Source: Fulvivirga sp. (GTDB lineage Bacteria > Bacteroidota > Bacteroidia > Cytophagales > Cyclobacteriaceae). Taken from it: 50,656 bases of DNA. Numbering within the stretch: position 1 is the first letter of the stretch; every line of letters begins with the position of its first letter. The position numbers and the translations under genes were made by a program. Of this stretch, positions 34,785-41,943 are shown piece after piece. The stretch covers positions 1 to 50,656 of the forward strand of contig JANQLQ010000073.1 in assembly GCA_028280565.1 (NCBI GenBank), written 5' to 3'. A model generated the notes under the pieces. That model did no database searches. It saw only the letters and a program-made list of their open reading frames with translations, and was not told the origin of the DNA.

Positions 34785-35170
34785 CGCTTAGGATGTTTTT
34801 AAACTATTTTAAGAATTAGTAATCCAATATTAAGACAATATAAGAAGGGTTTCAATCCCCATTTATGGCTATTTTGCTCCTAACTTACTGGCCCTCTTTT
34901 GAAAAGAGGGCTAGCTGAGAATTGCGTTTGTAACGCAATGCCAACTCCCGGCAAGTCTTTTTTTATTAAGAGTACCACCAATGAATTTCGTGAACTGGCG
35001 TTGAAAACGCCCTTCTCGGGCATCCTTGTTGAAAACAAGGACGATTGGGGAGGATTGAGAAAAATTCAAGATAATTTATTGGCTCTGTTCCTTGGTTCCA
35101 GTTACCGATTCCTGGTTTTATTAGGCTAGCATTCATGGAAGCCTTGAAGGAAAGGGTCGGTATTGTTTTA
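34772..35170. repeat. Hairpin-rich segmental repeat, copy 1 (eCIS-proximal)
   Basis: This segment is repeated at 36808-37175. It contains four inverted repeats: P1 at 34888-34914 (one mismatch), P2 at 34921-34939 (ATTGCGTT-TGT-AACGCAAT), P3 at 34997-35011 (GGCGTT-GAA-AACGCC) and P4 at 35024-35040 (CCTTGTT-GAA-AACAAGG). P2 to P4 share the GTT-NNN-AAC apex. The left end is the first codons of the cap gene plus its leader. The right end (about 35113-35168) aligns, with decay, to the 3' end of the luxR gene at 37120-37175. A 76-residue frame across it (34899-35129) is not a gene. Function is unknown: a structured RNA leader or REP-like element are both possible. Confidence 0.85.
34825..34855 (-). 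promoter_or_regulatory. Putative promoter of the eCIS operon
   Basis: On the minus strand, TTG (34855-34853) is followed after 20 bp by TAATATTG (34832-34825). The Bacteroidota consensus is TTG-N19/20-TAnnTTTG, so there is one mismatch in the -7 box. The start site would fall near 34819, giving a leader of about 35 nt before the cap gene ATG at 34784. In the second copy of this segment a 14-bp deletion brings the two boxes to a 6-bp spacing, so only this copy should work. Confidence 0.6.
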
Positions 35171-35206
35171 GCCTAAGTCAAATTGAAACGTTATGATTTA
35201 TAAATT

Positions 35207-35237
35207 TTGCAACTAAAAAACAGTTGCAATACATTTG
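35207..35237 (+). promoter_or_regulatory. hicAB promoter with an embedded 8-bp inverted repeat operator
   Basis: TTG at 35207-35209 and TACATTTG at 35230-35237 are 20 bp apart, an exact match to the Bacteroidota consensus. Between and overlapping them is a perfect inverted repeat, TTGCAACT (35207-35214) and AGTTGCAA (35222-35229). A repressor bound here would cover the -33 box and abut the -7 box, as expected for autoregulation by the HicB ribbon-helix-helix domain. The ATG at 35245 is only 7 bp past the -7 box, so the transcript should be leaderless or nearly so. Confidence 0.8.
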
Positions 35238-35244
35238 TATATAA

Positions 35245-35502
35245 ATGAGTAGGACAGATGAACTGATCCAAAGACTACTTTCAAGACCAAAAGATTTCAC
35301 TTATGATGAACTGGTAAAAGTTCTTATTCATTTTGGATATGAAGAAATTAAAAAAGGTAAAACGGCGGGGTCTAAGAGAGCATTTGTTAGAGAAGCTACT
35401 AAACATATCATCAGGCTTCACAAACCGCATCCTAGTAACATTCTTAAAATGTATGTGGTAGATTATGTAATTGGAGAATTAAAAGATCAAGGGTTATCAT
35501 GA
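35245..35502 (+). CDS. hicA: HicA-family toxin (mRNA interferase fold)
   Basis: This 85-residue protein has the small double-stranded-RNA-binding-like HicA fold: the helix ELVKVLIHFGYEEIKKG, then GSKRAFVREATKHIIRLHKP and a closing helix GELKDQGLS. HicA toxins cut mRNA with a conserved His, usually in a GSH motif. Here the motif is GSK, and histidines appear instead at 54, 59 and 62, as in a HicA subgroup with the HKPHP sequence. Activity through one of these is possible but unproven. It overlaps hicB by 4 bp, with the toxin gene first, the usual order for hicAB. Confidence 0.85.
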   Translation: MSRTDELIQRLLSRPKDFTYDELVKVLIHFGYEEIKKGKTAGSKRAFVREATKHIIRLHKPHPSNILKMYVVDYVIGELKDQGLS

Positions 35503-35852
35503 AAGATGTATTACGATATAAAGACTTCATAGGCACTGTTCATTACAGTTCAAACGACGATGTGTTTTTTGGCAAACTAGGGGGAATTGATGATTTAATA
35601 ACTTTTGAAGGAGACAGTGTTGACCAATTGAAAAAGTCTTTTCAAGAAGCTGTTGAGGACTATTTGGAAATATGCGGATCTCTTGGCAAAGCACCCCATA
35701 AATCTTACAAGGGAACTTTTAATGTAAGGATAAAACCAAATCTACATAAGCAAGCCGCTCATAAATCGGTAGAATTGGGAATATCTTTAAACCAGTTTGT
35801 CGAACAAGCTATTAATGATAAACTCACAGGAACAAGCCATAGCCCTGGATAA
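35499..35852 (+). CDS. hicB: HicB-family antitoxin with ribbon-helix-helix DNA-binding tail
   Basis: This 117-residue partner of HicA has an N-terminal partial RNase H-like HicB fold (FIGTVHYSSNDDVFFGKLGG, then FEGDSVDQLKKSFQEAVEDY). The C-terminal part is ribbon-helix-helix-like (FNVRIKPNLHKQAAHKSVEL, then GISLNQFVEQAINDKL). The fold blocks the toxin, and the tail is expected to bind the inverted repeat in the hicA promoter. The start overlaps the hicA stop (ATGA). It is of usual length and looks intact. Confidence 0.9.
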   Translation: MKDVLRYKDFIGTVHYSSNDDVFFGKLGGIDDLITFEGDSVDQLKKSFQEAVEDYLEICGSLGKAPHKSYKGTFNVRIKPNLHKQAAHKSVELGISLNQFVEQAINDKLTGTSHSPG

Positions 35853-35886
35853 AGCAGTCTTTGTCTTTCTTAGGTAGGGTGTCCCT

Positions 35887-35918
35887 TGTGAATTTTATGA
35901 ACTGGCGTTGAAAACGAA
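35887..35918. repeat. Partial third copy of the hairpin element
   Basis: The sequence around GAACTGGCGTTGAAAACG (centred near 35905) matches the P3 arm of the two segmental repeats at 34990-35010 and 37010-37030. The closing bases of the hairpin are missing (GAAAAA replaces GCC). It lies just after hicB, inside the inserted segment, which suggests that the element is a mobile or recombining unit and not only a simple duplication. Confidence 0.6.
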
Positions 35919-35963
35919 AAAATTGATGATTTGAACAATAAGATTTTTAAATGACCTTTAAAA

Positions 35964-35983
35964 GTTAAGCCCATAGGCTTAAC
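35964..35983. promoter_or_regulatory. Perfect 8-bp inverted repeat upstream of the TlpA-like gene
   Basis: GTTAAGCC (35964-35971) and GGCTTAAC (35976-35983) flank a CATA loop, 36 bp before the ATG at 36019. It has no T-run, so it is not a normal terminator. It could be an operator or a leader hairpin for the downstream gene. I cannot choose between these. Confidence 0.4.
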
Positions 35984-36018
35984 CGGAGATTAACCTGCGT
36001 TCATTACGACAAACAATT

Positions 36019-36768
36019 ATGAGACCACTGATCATAGTATTTGCATTTATCACAACAACTATTTACGGACAAATTTCTGACGATTTGGGGAAAACGTATA
36101 GCTTGGATTATGTGGTAAAATATGTAAAAAAGAATAAAATGAGCCCAACCCTGGGGACAAAAGAAATTGTCTCAAGAATAACAAGAGAGTATACAGGAGA
36201 GAAACAACAAGCTGAATTAATAAAATTTTACAGTGAAGCTTATGACTATAAAATCGTAAATAAATCCATTCTAAAAAAACTTGTAGACTCATTGGCCATT
36301 CATGGAATGAGTGATGACGTAAAGTCTTTTGCGGCTGAAAGTATACAGTTGGTTGAATACAGGTTATTGGATAAAACTATAAGGGACTTTGAGTTCCCCG
36401 ATAAGGACGGAGCATTGGTTAGACTAGGAGAACTTCGCGAAAAGATTGTTATAATAGAATTATGGGCGACATGGTGCGCCCCGTGCATCCAGGAAATGAG
36501 AAAAATACCAGCACTCAGAAAGCAGAACCCCAACATTGAATTCTATTCTATATCGCTTGACAAATCCCATGCTAAGATGAAAAAATTCGTGGTCAAGAAT
36601 GGATATGAATGGCCAATAGTATTTGGAGGCGACCAAGAAGTTAACAAGAGCTTGTGGGACTACATGAATATTGTGGCAATTCCAAAATATTATACCGTGG
36701 ACAGAGATGGTGTCGTGATCAACGTTGCAGACCATTTAGACGAACAGTATATCAAGAGTTTAAAATGA
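36019..36768 (+). CDS. TlpA-like periplasmic thiol-disulfide oxidoreductase
   Basis: This 249-residue protein has a short signal peptide (MRPLIIVFAFITTTIYGQIS). The N-terminal region (about 25-120) is helical. The AhpC/TSA-Redoxin-type thioredoxin domain (about 122-249) has WATWCAPC with Cys153 and Cys156, and AIPKYYTVDRDG, which supplies the cis-proline loop. Such proteins reduce disulphides in exported proteins or apocytochromes. The N-terminal helical region followed by thioredoxin is common in Bacteroidota. It is carried on the insert with hicAB, with no obvious link to the eCIS. Confidence 0.85.
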   Translation: MRPLIIVFAFITTTIYGQISDDLGKTYSLDYVVKYVKKNKMSPTLGTKEIVSRITREYTGEKQQAELIKFYSEAYDYKIVNKSILKKLVDSLAIHGMSDDVKSFAAESIQLVEYRLLDKTIRDFEFPDKDGALVRLGELREKIVIIELWATWCAPCIQEMRKIPALRKQNPNIEFYSISLDKSHAKMKKFVVKNGYEWPIVFGGDQEVNKSLWDYMNIVAIPKYYTVDRDGVVINVADHLDEQYIKSLK

Positions 36769-36807
36769 ATGGTTAATCATTCAATTCGTAGATTAAAAAA
36801 GAAAACA

Positions 36808-37175
36808 GGGGAATGTATCATTGGATACTTTAAACTATTTTAAGCGTTAACTATTCAATATTAAGGTTTCAATCCCAAGTCATGGCTATTTGGCCCTTTT
36901 CTACTGGCCCTCTTTTGAAAAGAGGGCCAGCTGAGAATTGCGTTTGTAACGCAATATCAGTTCCCAACAAGTCTTTGTATTTTAGTTAAGAGTATCACCA
37001 ATGAATTTTGCGAACTGGCGTTAAAAACGCCTTTCTCGGGCATCCTTGTTAAAAACAAGGACGATTGGGGAGGATTATATAATTTATTGGCTTTGTTTCC
37101 CAATCCAAGCTTGCTAGCTGTGCTTTTATTAAAGCCAGTATTTCTTAGAGGCCTTGAGGATAAGCTCGGCAGTGT
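36808..37175. repeat. Hairpin-rich segmental repeat, copy 2 (regulator-proximal)
   Basis: This is a direct repeat of 34772-35170. P1 is a perfect palindrome with a single central base at 36904-36930, P2 is at 36937-36955, P3 at 37017-37031 (GGCGTT-AAA-AACGCC) and P4 at 37044-37060 (CCTTGTT-AAA-AACAAGG). Stems are unchanged while loops differ from copy 1 (GAA versus AAA), consistent with selection for structure. The left end keeps GGAATGTATCAT, the first codons of the cap gene in reverse, though no such gene is here. The right end runs into the intact luxR 3' end. The eCIS-type promoter is damaged by a 14-bp deletion. Confidence 0.85.
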
Positions 37176-37911
37176 TCTTTACACTGAATTTTTCGATCAG
37201 GTTTTTGCGATGATTAATGGCTGTATGAATGCTAATGCATAGCTTATCGGCGATCTGTTTTGCAGAATACCCGTGGGCGATGAGTTGCAGTACTTCTAGT
37301 TCGCGCGGGGTTATTTTTCCACAAGGGGTGGTTTGTAAATTAATATTTAAAGGTTTCTTCATCTCTTGCAGGGCCTCCTTTTCTCGTTGCAATGATATGG
37401 TTGATGTTCCTTCCAAGGTTTCCGCATGCTTCTTCTTCTCTTCAATATTTTTGACCGTACCGAAAACTTTCCCAATGCTATTTCGGGGGGTAAGATCCAG
37501 GATGACGAGGTCCACCTCTACCCAGATCCAGTGCCCTTGGTCATGCCGGATCCTGAATTCGTTGGTCAGTCCGCATGTCTCCCGGTGGCCAGTACCCGTG
37601 GTGTTTTCGAAGTACTTGATCAAATCAACATAATTCTCCATTACGCAGGGATAATCTTCCGGGTGGATCAAGGAAGCAAAGAATTGCAGTCCTCCATCGA
37701 TGTATTGATTACATGGGTAACCATTAAGCTCTTTGCTGGACCTGCTTACATACACTATCCTGTTGGTGTCCATTTCACACACAAAAAATACCACGGACGA
37801 AACTTCGTCGAACAGCTTATAGTAGGAAGGTGTTAGAAGTTCGCTGAACTCTTCTTGGTAGATTTGGTCTTCTTTTGCTATCATTTCTACGGGGCAATGA
37901 GCATAGGACAT
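37129..37911 (-). CDS. PAS-LuxR transcriptional regulator upstream of the eCIS
   Basis: This 260-residue protein has a PAS domain at about 30-155 (VVFFVCEMDTNRIVYVSRSS, FASLIHPEDYPCVMENYVDL, NEFRIRHDQGHWIWVEVDLV) and a LuxR-type helix-turn-helix at about 197-255 (ITPRELEVLQLIAHGYSAKQ, IADKLCISIHTAINHRKNL). It probably senses a small ligand or redox state and regulates nearby genes. It points toward the eCIS on the same strand. The duplicated flanking segments show that its 3' end once adjoined the eCIS leader. It is therefore a good candidate eCIS regulator, although this is inferred from position. Confidence 0.88.
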   Translation of the reverse strand: MSYAHCPVEMIAKEDQIYQEEFSELLTPSYYKLFDEVSSVVFFVCEMDTNRIVYVSRSSKELNGYPCNQYIDGGLQFFASLIHPEDYPCVMENYVDLIKYFENTTGTGHRETCGLTNEFRIRHDQGHWIWVEVDLVILDLTPRNSIGKVFGTVKNIEEKKKHAETLEGTSTISLQREKEALQEMKKPLNINLQTTPCGKITPRELEVLQLIAHGYSAKQIADKLCISIHTAINHRKNLIEKFSVKNTAELILKASKKYWL

Positions 37912-38561
37912 GGAGCATAGAGAAATATTTTTTCTTTCTATGCGCTACACGCTATGGTCGTCAGCTTAAGGACCTCCCAACGCTGCCCCGCTCCCTGTAA
38001 AAGGTCAATCTATCCTCTATCAAGCGTTTGGTCTCCCCTTTGTAGGATCAAAGGGGTGATAACATCACTTAACCCGGTGACTGCGGTACCATGCACTCTA
38101 ACGTCTATATTATATATTTTATATCTCTTACTCCTTCGGTTTGGGGATCAACCTACAGTTCCTTGGTGTAACTGTGTAGGATTGGTGAAGTTTTAAAGCT
38201 TAAGTAACCCCAGTCAACAGGCCTAAACCAACCTTTAATACGTATGTTACTGATTATTAGAAAGTTGATCCAAAAAACTTTTCAAACTTTTTTTGACTGG
38301 TCCTTGTTTTTCCTTGCAGGCTAAAACAAAAGATGGAGCAGGTCCTGGTGTTAAGTTAGGTGTAACTGGACGGTCAGTTGTTTTTCCAATCCCGTTCTTA
38401 AAGTAGGCAATGGGCAATCGGTAACCCTATAATTTTTTTGCCTACTGCCCTTTGCTAACTGCCGACTGATCAATACCTCGGACATAGCTCATCCTGTACC
38501 CGGTACGGCATTTGAGGCTTAACTTAACACTAATGGACGTACAATTCCCAGGGCAAACGCT
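37912..38561. other. Intergenic region between the PAS-LuxR gene and mnmA
   Basis: I find no gene in these 650 bases. There is a clean hairpin at 38035-38056 (CCCCTTTG-TAGGAT-CAAAGGGG) without a following T-run, and an imperfect inverted repeat near 38153-38181 (CCTACAGTT ... AACTGTGTAGG). The stretch 38405-38470 holds low-complexity intergenic sequence with echoes of GGCAATGGGCAAT and GCCTACTGCCC. No tRNA signature (T-loop GGTTCGA) was found. Short open frames here look like chance. Confidence 0.5.
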
Positions 38562-38569
38562 TACTTTTG
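38562..38569 (+). promoter_or_regulatory. Possible -7 element of the mnmA promoter
   Basis: TACTTTTG matches the Bacteroidota TAnnTTTG box exactly, but no TTG is found 19-20 bp upstream, so the call is weak. It lies 35 bp before the ATG at 38605 and downstream of the earlier in-frame ATG at 38512. If used, it would exclude the longer start. Confidence 0.4.
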
Positions 38570-38604
38570 CAAAGAATAAAAAGAAGAAGCTTAATACAAT
38601 TCGG

Positions 38605-39801
38605 ATGAAACGTGTAGTAGTAGGGATGTCCGGGGGAGTCGACTCCAGCGTGACGGCGTACTTATTAAAACAACAGGGCTACGAGGTGATCGGCATGTTC
38701 ATGAAAAACTGGCACGACGACAGTGTGACCATCAGCAAAGAATGCCCTTGGCTGGAGGACAGCCACGATGCAATGATGGTGGCCCAACACCTCGGCATTC
38801 CCTTCCAGGCCATAGACCTGAGCAAAGAGTATAAGGAGAGGATCGTTGACTATATGTTTGACGAGTATCAAAAAGGACGCACGCCTAACCCTGATGTGTT
38901 ATGCAACCGGGAGATCAAGTTTGATATCTTCTTGAAAGCAGCCATGAAACTAAAGGCCGATTATATCGCTACTGGCCACTATTGCCGGAAAGATACGGTA
39001 CAGGCAGAAGGAAAGACAATTTATCGACTATTGGCCGGTCGTGATACCAACAAAGACCAGAGCTATTTCCTTTGCCAGCTCACGCAGCAGCAACTTGCCA
39101 AGGCACTTTTCCCGATCGGCGAGCTTACCAAACCACAAGTACGTGACATAGCGAAAGAAATTGGCTTAACCACGGCTGACAAAAAAGATAGCCAAGGGCT
39201 TTGTTTTGTGGGAAAAGTAAGGCTGCCCGAGTTTCTCCAGCAGAAACTCGAACCCAAGAAAGGCATTGTGGTAGAAATACCTACTAACGCTACACCCTTT
39301 GAAAACAACGGGATTAAGTTGGCCCTAAATGGAGCAAAAGCTTCCACGCTAAGGCAGCTCACCCAACCTTTTACCTACCGTATTGAAGATGGGGAGCAAG
39401 TAGGTGAACATAATGGCGCACACTACTACACCATTGGGCAGCGCAAAGGGCTCAATATTGGAGGAACCCCCAAGCCTTTGTTCATCATAGATACCGACAC
39501 GGATAAAAATGTGATCTATACCGGTCAAGGCGAAGACCATCCCGGGCTCTACCGTCGCGGATTATTCGTTGCCAAAGACGAACTTCACTGGGTCCGCGAG
39601 GATCTAGCCCTTACCGTGGGGGAATCAGCCGATTATTTGGCAAGAATACGATACCGTCAAGAATTAGACCCTGCCAAGCTCATTATGCGAGAAGATGGCC
39701 TATATGTGATCTTCGAACGCCCCCAAAAAGCGATAGCTGCTGGCCAGTTTGTAGCGTGGTACGATAAAGATGAATTAGTAGGCTCGGGAGTAATAGGGTA
39801 A
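38605..39801 (+). CDS. mnmA: tRNA-specific 2-thiouridylase MnmA
   Basis: This 398-residue enzyme adds sulfur to C2 of the wobble uridine (U34) in tRNAs for Lys, Glu and Gln, using ATP and a persulfide donor. The PP-loop SGGVDSS is at residues 9-15. The catalytic cysteines are in [12 protein letters not shown] (Cys100) and [11 protein letters not shown] (Cys200). The C-terminal beta-barrel region is present ([26 protein letters not shown]). An in-frame ATG at 38512 would add 31 residues with no family match. [15 protein letters not shown] is the usual family N-terminus, so I start at 38605. Confidence 0.97.
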   Translation: MKRVVVGMSGGVDSSVTAYLLKQQGYEVIGMFMKNWHDDSVTISKECPWLEDSHDAMMVAQHLGIPFQAIDLSKEYKERIVDYMFDEYQKGRTPNPDVLCNREIKFDIFLKAAMKLKADYIATGHYCRKDTVQAEGKTIYRLLAGRDTNKDQSYFLCQLTQQQLAKALFPIGELTKPQVRDIAKEIGLTTADKKDSQGLCFVGKVRLPEFLQQKLEPKKGIVVEIPTNATPFENNGIKLALNGAKASTLRQLTQPFTYRIEDGEQVGEHNGAHYYTIGQRKGLNIGGTPKPLFIIDTDTDKNVIYTGQGEDHPGLYRRGLFVAKDELHWVREDLALTVGESADYLARIRYRQELDPAKLIMREDGLYVIFERPQKAIAAGQFVAWYDKDELVGSGVIG

Positions 39802-39832
39802 TGGGTAAGTATCGGTAACAATTAACTCGTTA

Positions 39833-40090
39833 ATGCAAGATCTAGAGAAAAAAATCCGTGAATTAGAAGAACAAGTAGACCGGCTGTCCGAGGAGAAATT
39901 CCTATTAGAGCAAGACCTGCGTAAGGAGGGACATCTCCGGGCGGAGATGCAGGAATTTCTTGGTAACATTTACGATAGCTGTAAGGGCATCTTAGAGGAA
40001 GAAGGCTCCAAACTAGGAGCCTCCGACCTCGCCAAAAACCTTTTACAGAACATCCGCGACTTTGCGGAAAGCTACAAGATCAGTTTATGA
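39833..40090 (+). CDS. Small coiled-coil protein of unknown function
   Basis: This 85-residue protein starts 31 bp after mnmA on the same strand, so it is probably co-transcribed. Residues 1-45 are a strong coiled coil (MQDLEKKIRELEEQVDRLSE and onward), followed by a short helical tail. It has no signal peptide or metal site. I do not recognise a family. It overlaps the convergent zinc-ribbon gene by 11 bp at its 3' end. Confidence 0.65.
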   Translation: MQDLEKKIRELEEQVDRLSEEKFLLEQDLRKEGHLRAEMQEFLGNIYDSCKGILEEEGSKLGASDLAKNLLQNIRDFAESYKISL

Positions 40091-40769
40091 CCTGCTGGCT
40101 AGTGCTGGCCGAATCCAATAAGGGATAAGCGATCAGCCGGTCAAAGCCCGTTTCAGGGCCATACTCCCGCAACACAGTTTTGATCTCACCTTTATCATAC
40201 ATTTCCTTTAACAGGCTTTTATGTACTGAAAAATAAGCATCGTAAAAACCATCTTCCGGTTCTAGTTTTGTAGGAAGCCCATCGTAAGAATAAGAGCTGG
40301 GCGACACGTAAACGCTATCCCCCACTACGTCTGTTACTTTCCACAAATAGTATTTAAACTCGGTAGTTTCCGTTTCGTCGTAGTTTTTGTAGACATCTCC
40401 CTGCTGTGGTTCCTGTAAATAGGTCAATTCCTTTTTCTTATTTTGGCTGCCTGCATAGCTAAAATAGCCTATAGCAAGCGCCAAAAGAAATAAACCACTG
40501 TACATATACTTTGGAGTAGGTACGCTTCTTTTGAGGGCCTTTATTTTCTCCTTCTGATCCGCAGGCATACTTTTTTCATCGAATATCTTTTGGCATTGGG
40601 CACAACTGATCTGTGCCTCTTTCTTATAGGGGAAAAATGGGATCCAAAAAATATGGACGTACTTTGAGTACAACGTCAAAAATGAGTTCTTTTCTTGGCA
40701 GTTTTCACAAACCAAGTTTTCCAGGGGGGCCTGTTTAATTATTTTGCTATTCCATCCATAGATGATCAT
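40080..40769 (-). CDS. Zinc-ribbon membrane protein of unknown function
   Basis: This is a 229-residue protein. The N-terminal part has two Cys pairs, VCENCQEKN near residue 20 and SCAQCQKIFD near residue 55, forming a zinc ribbon around WIPFFPYKKEA. A single membrane helix lies at about 92-108 (YMYSGLFLLALAIGYFSYAG). The C-terminal region (about 115-229) is a soluble domain with no motif I know. Bacteroidota genomes contain zinc-ribbon proteins of this form, and the function is unknown. It converges with the coiled-coil gene. Confidence 0.7.
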   Translation of the reverse strand: MIIYGWNSKIIKQAPLENLVCENCQEKNSFLTLYSKYVHIFWIPFFPYKKEAQISCAQCQKIFDEKSMPADQKEKIKALKRSVPTPKYMYSGLFLLALAIGYFSYAGSQNKKKELTYLQEPQQGDVYKNYDETETTEFKYYLWKVTDVVGDSVYVSPSSYSYDGLPTKLEPEDGFYDAYFSVHKSLLKEMYDKGEIKTVLREYGPETGFDRLIAYPLLDSASTSQQVIN

Positions 40770-40955
40770 GAGATAAAAAGATTAGATAAGACAATTTTGT
40801 TAGTTAAAAAAATAGGCTCGCCAATTATAGTTCTGCGTAGATTAATGCGGCCTACGTAAAAAGGGTAACCGGGGTTATAGGTATGACCGGGTTGAGTGGC
40901 CAGGTCATGGGGAGATCATCATTAGATCAACGCCATGACCCGGTCATGCGATAAC

Positions 40956-41265
40956 TCACCAGGTATAGGAAATAGCTTCCACTTCCTTTTTTAAGTCTGC
41001 CGCAAACTGCCCAAAAGATCCATCAAAGGGAGAAATGTACCGGGCATACATCGCGAACGTAAGATCACCGCTCTCTCCAGTCATCGAAAACATCACTCCT
41101 CCCCATGGGCGTTTTCCAGCTTATTTCCCTTCCCACCTTCCCATACAAGCCGTTTGTCCGGCCCGAATTCCTTGATCTTTAATTTGAAAACCACTTTTGT
41201 CAAGGACAGACCTCAACCAGGCCTTCTCTTTTATTAACCGGCTTGTAGTACATGTTTTTGACAGG
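40956..41265 (-). pseudogene. Decayed SRPBCC (START-like) domain gene
   Basis: Three short minus-strand segments read as a protein only with frameshifts. They are RLIKEKAWLRSVLDK, then VVFKLKIKEFGPDKRLVWEG, and then a long in-frame run from WGGVMFSMTGESGDLTFAMY to the stop at 40956 (ending FGQFAADLKKEVEAISYTW). The pattern of a beta strand pair, an acidic turn and a long closing helix resembles SRPBCC/polyketide-cyclase-like proteins. The coding quality of each piece is good, but frame changes between them (near 41105 and 41205) make it nonfunctional, or else there is sequence error. Confidence 0.5.
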
Positions 41266-41271
41266 TCCGAT

Positions 41272-41781
41272 TTAACTTTTCAATCTCCCGGAAAGTTGTA
41301 GCCCGCTCCGGGCATTCAATACAATCAATAGTAAATTAATAAACCCCAGTACTAACTCGGCAAGCTGGGCGAGTAAGAAAACAAGATCAATATCATGATA
41401 ATGCGAGCGATAGTACAAAAACACAGCCAGCATCACCAGCATGAGCCCGTTAATACCCACCCACTTCATCCTCCGTTGCTTTTTTAAAACTTGTGGAGAG
41501 GTTGAGTTCCTCGCCAGTTTATTTCCCGTGATGCCCAGGGCCGGCATTACAAAAACCAAAAGGGGTACAAAATAAAGTATCCTTCTTTTCACACTCTTGA
41601 TAAATAGGGGATCACCGCCTAGTTCTGCCACGAGCGAAGTAATAAAAAATGTGCTGATCACTAAAACCGCCAGTACAGTCGCTATTAAATGTACTCGCAC
41701 TAAACCCTTTCGTTTCATCCTAGTTGCAATTTGCATTTCGTCTTCAATCAATTCTTCTTTAAGTAGGACCTGTTTATCCAA
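41272..41781 (-). CDS. Four-helix integral membrane protein of unknown function
   Basis: This is a 169-residue protein. After a charged N-terminus of about 28 residues there are four hydrophobic segments: VHLIATVLAVLVISTFFITS, ILYFVPLLVFVMPALGITG, GINGLMLVMLAVFLYY and LVFLLAQLAELVLGFINLLL. Basic loops lie between helices 2 and 3. I recognise no family. The neighbouring decayed gene lies 6 bp downstream on the same strand, so the two may once have been an operon. Confidence 0.7.
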   Translation of the reverse strand: MDKQVLLKEELIEDEMQIATRMKRKGLVRVHLIATVLAVLVISTFFITSLVAELGGDPLFIKSVKRRILYFVPLLVFVMPALGITGNKLARNSTSPQVLKKQRRMKWVGINGLMLVMLAVFLYYRSHYHDIDLVFLLAQLAELVLGFINLLLIVLNARSGLQLSGRLKS

Positions 41782-41943
41782 TACTTAGCAAACCTTAACG
41801 CTCTTTGCGGTTAAAAACCCAAGTGACCTGGATACATCCTCCTGGCATGGTAGATGTCCATACTAAACCTCGTATCCCGCTAAGCCTTTCTCTTTTATAA
41901 AGTGAACAGGGATCCTAACTCAAATTTGGAATACGTATACCCC

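Noticed and set aside
34899-35129. A 76-residue open frame upstream of hicA
   Set aside because: It runs through the palindromes of the segmental repeat and is not preserved in the second copy.
37912-38561. tRNA or small RNA gene in the long gap before mnmA
   Set aside because: No T-loop or acceptor stem pattern was found. Two hairpins exist, but neither has a terminator tail.
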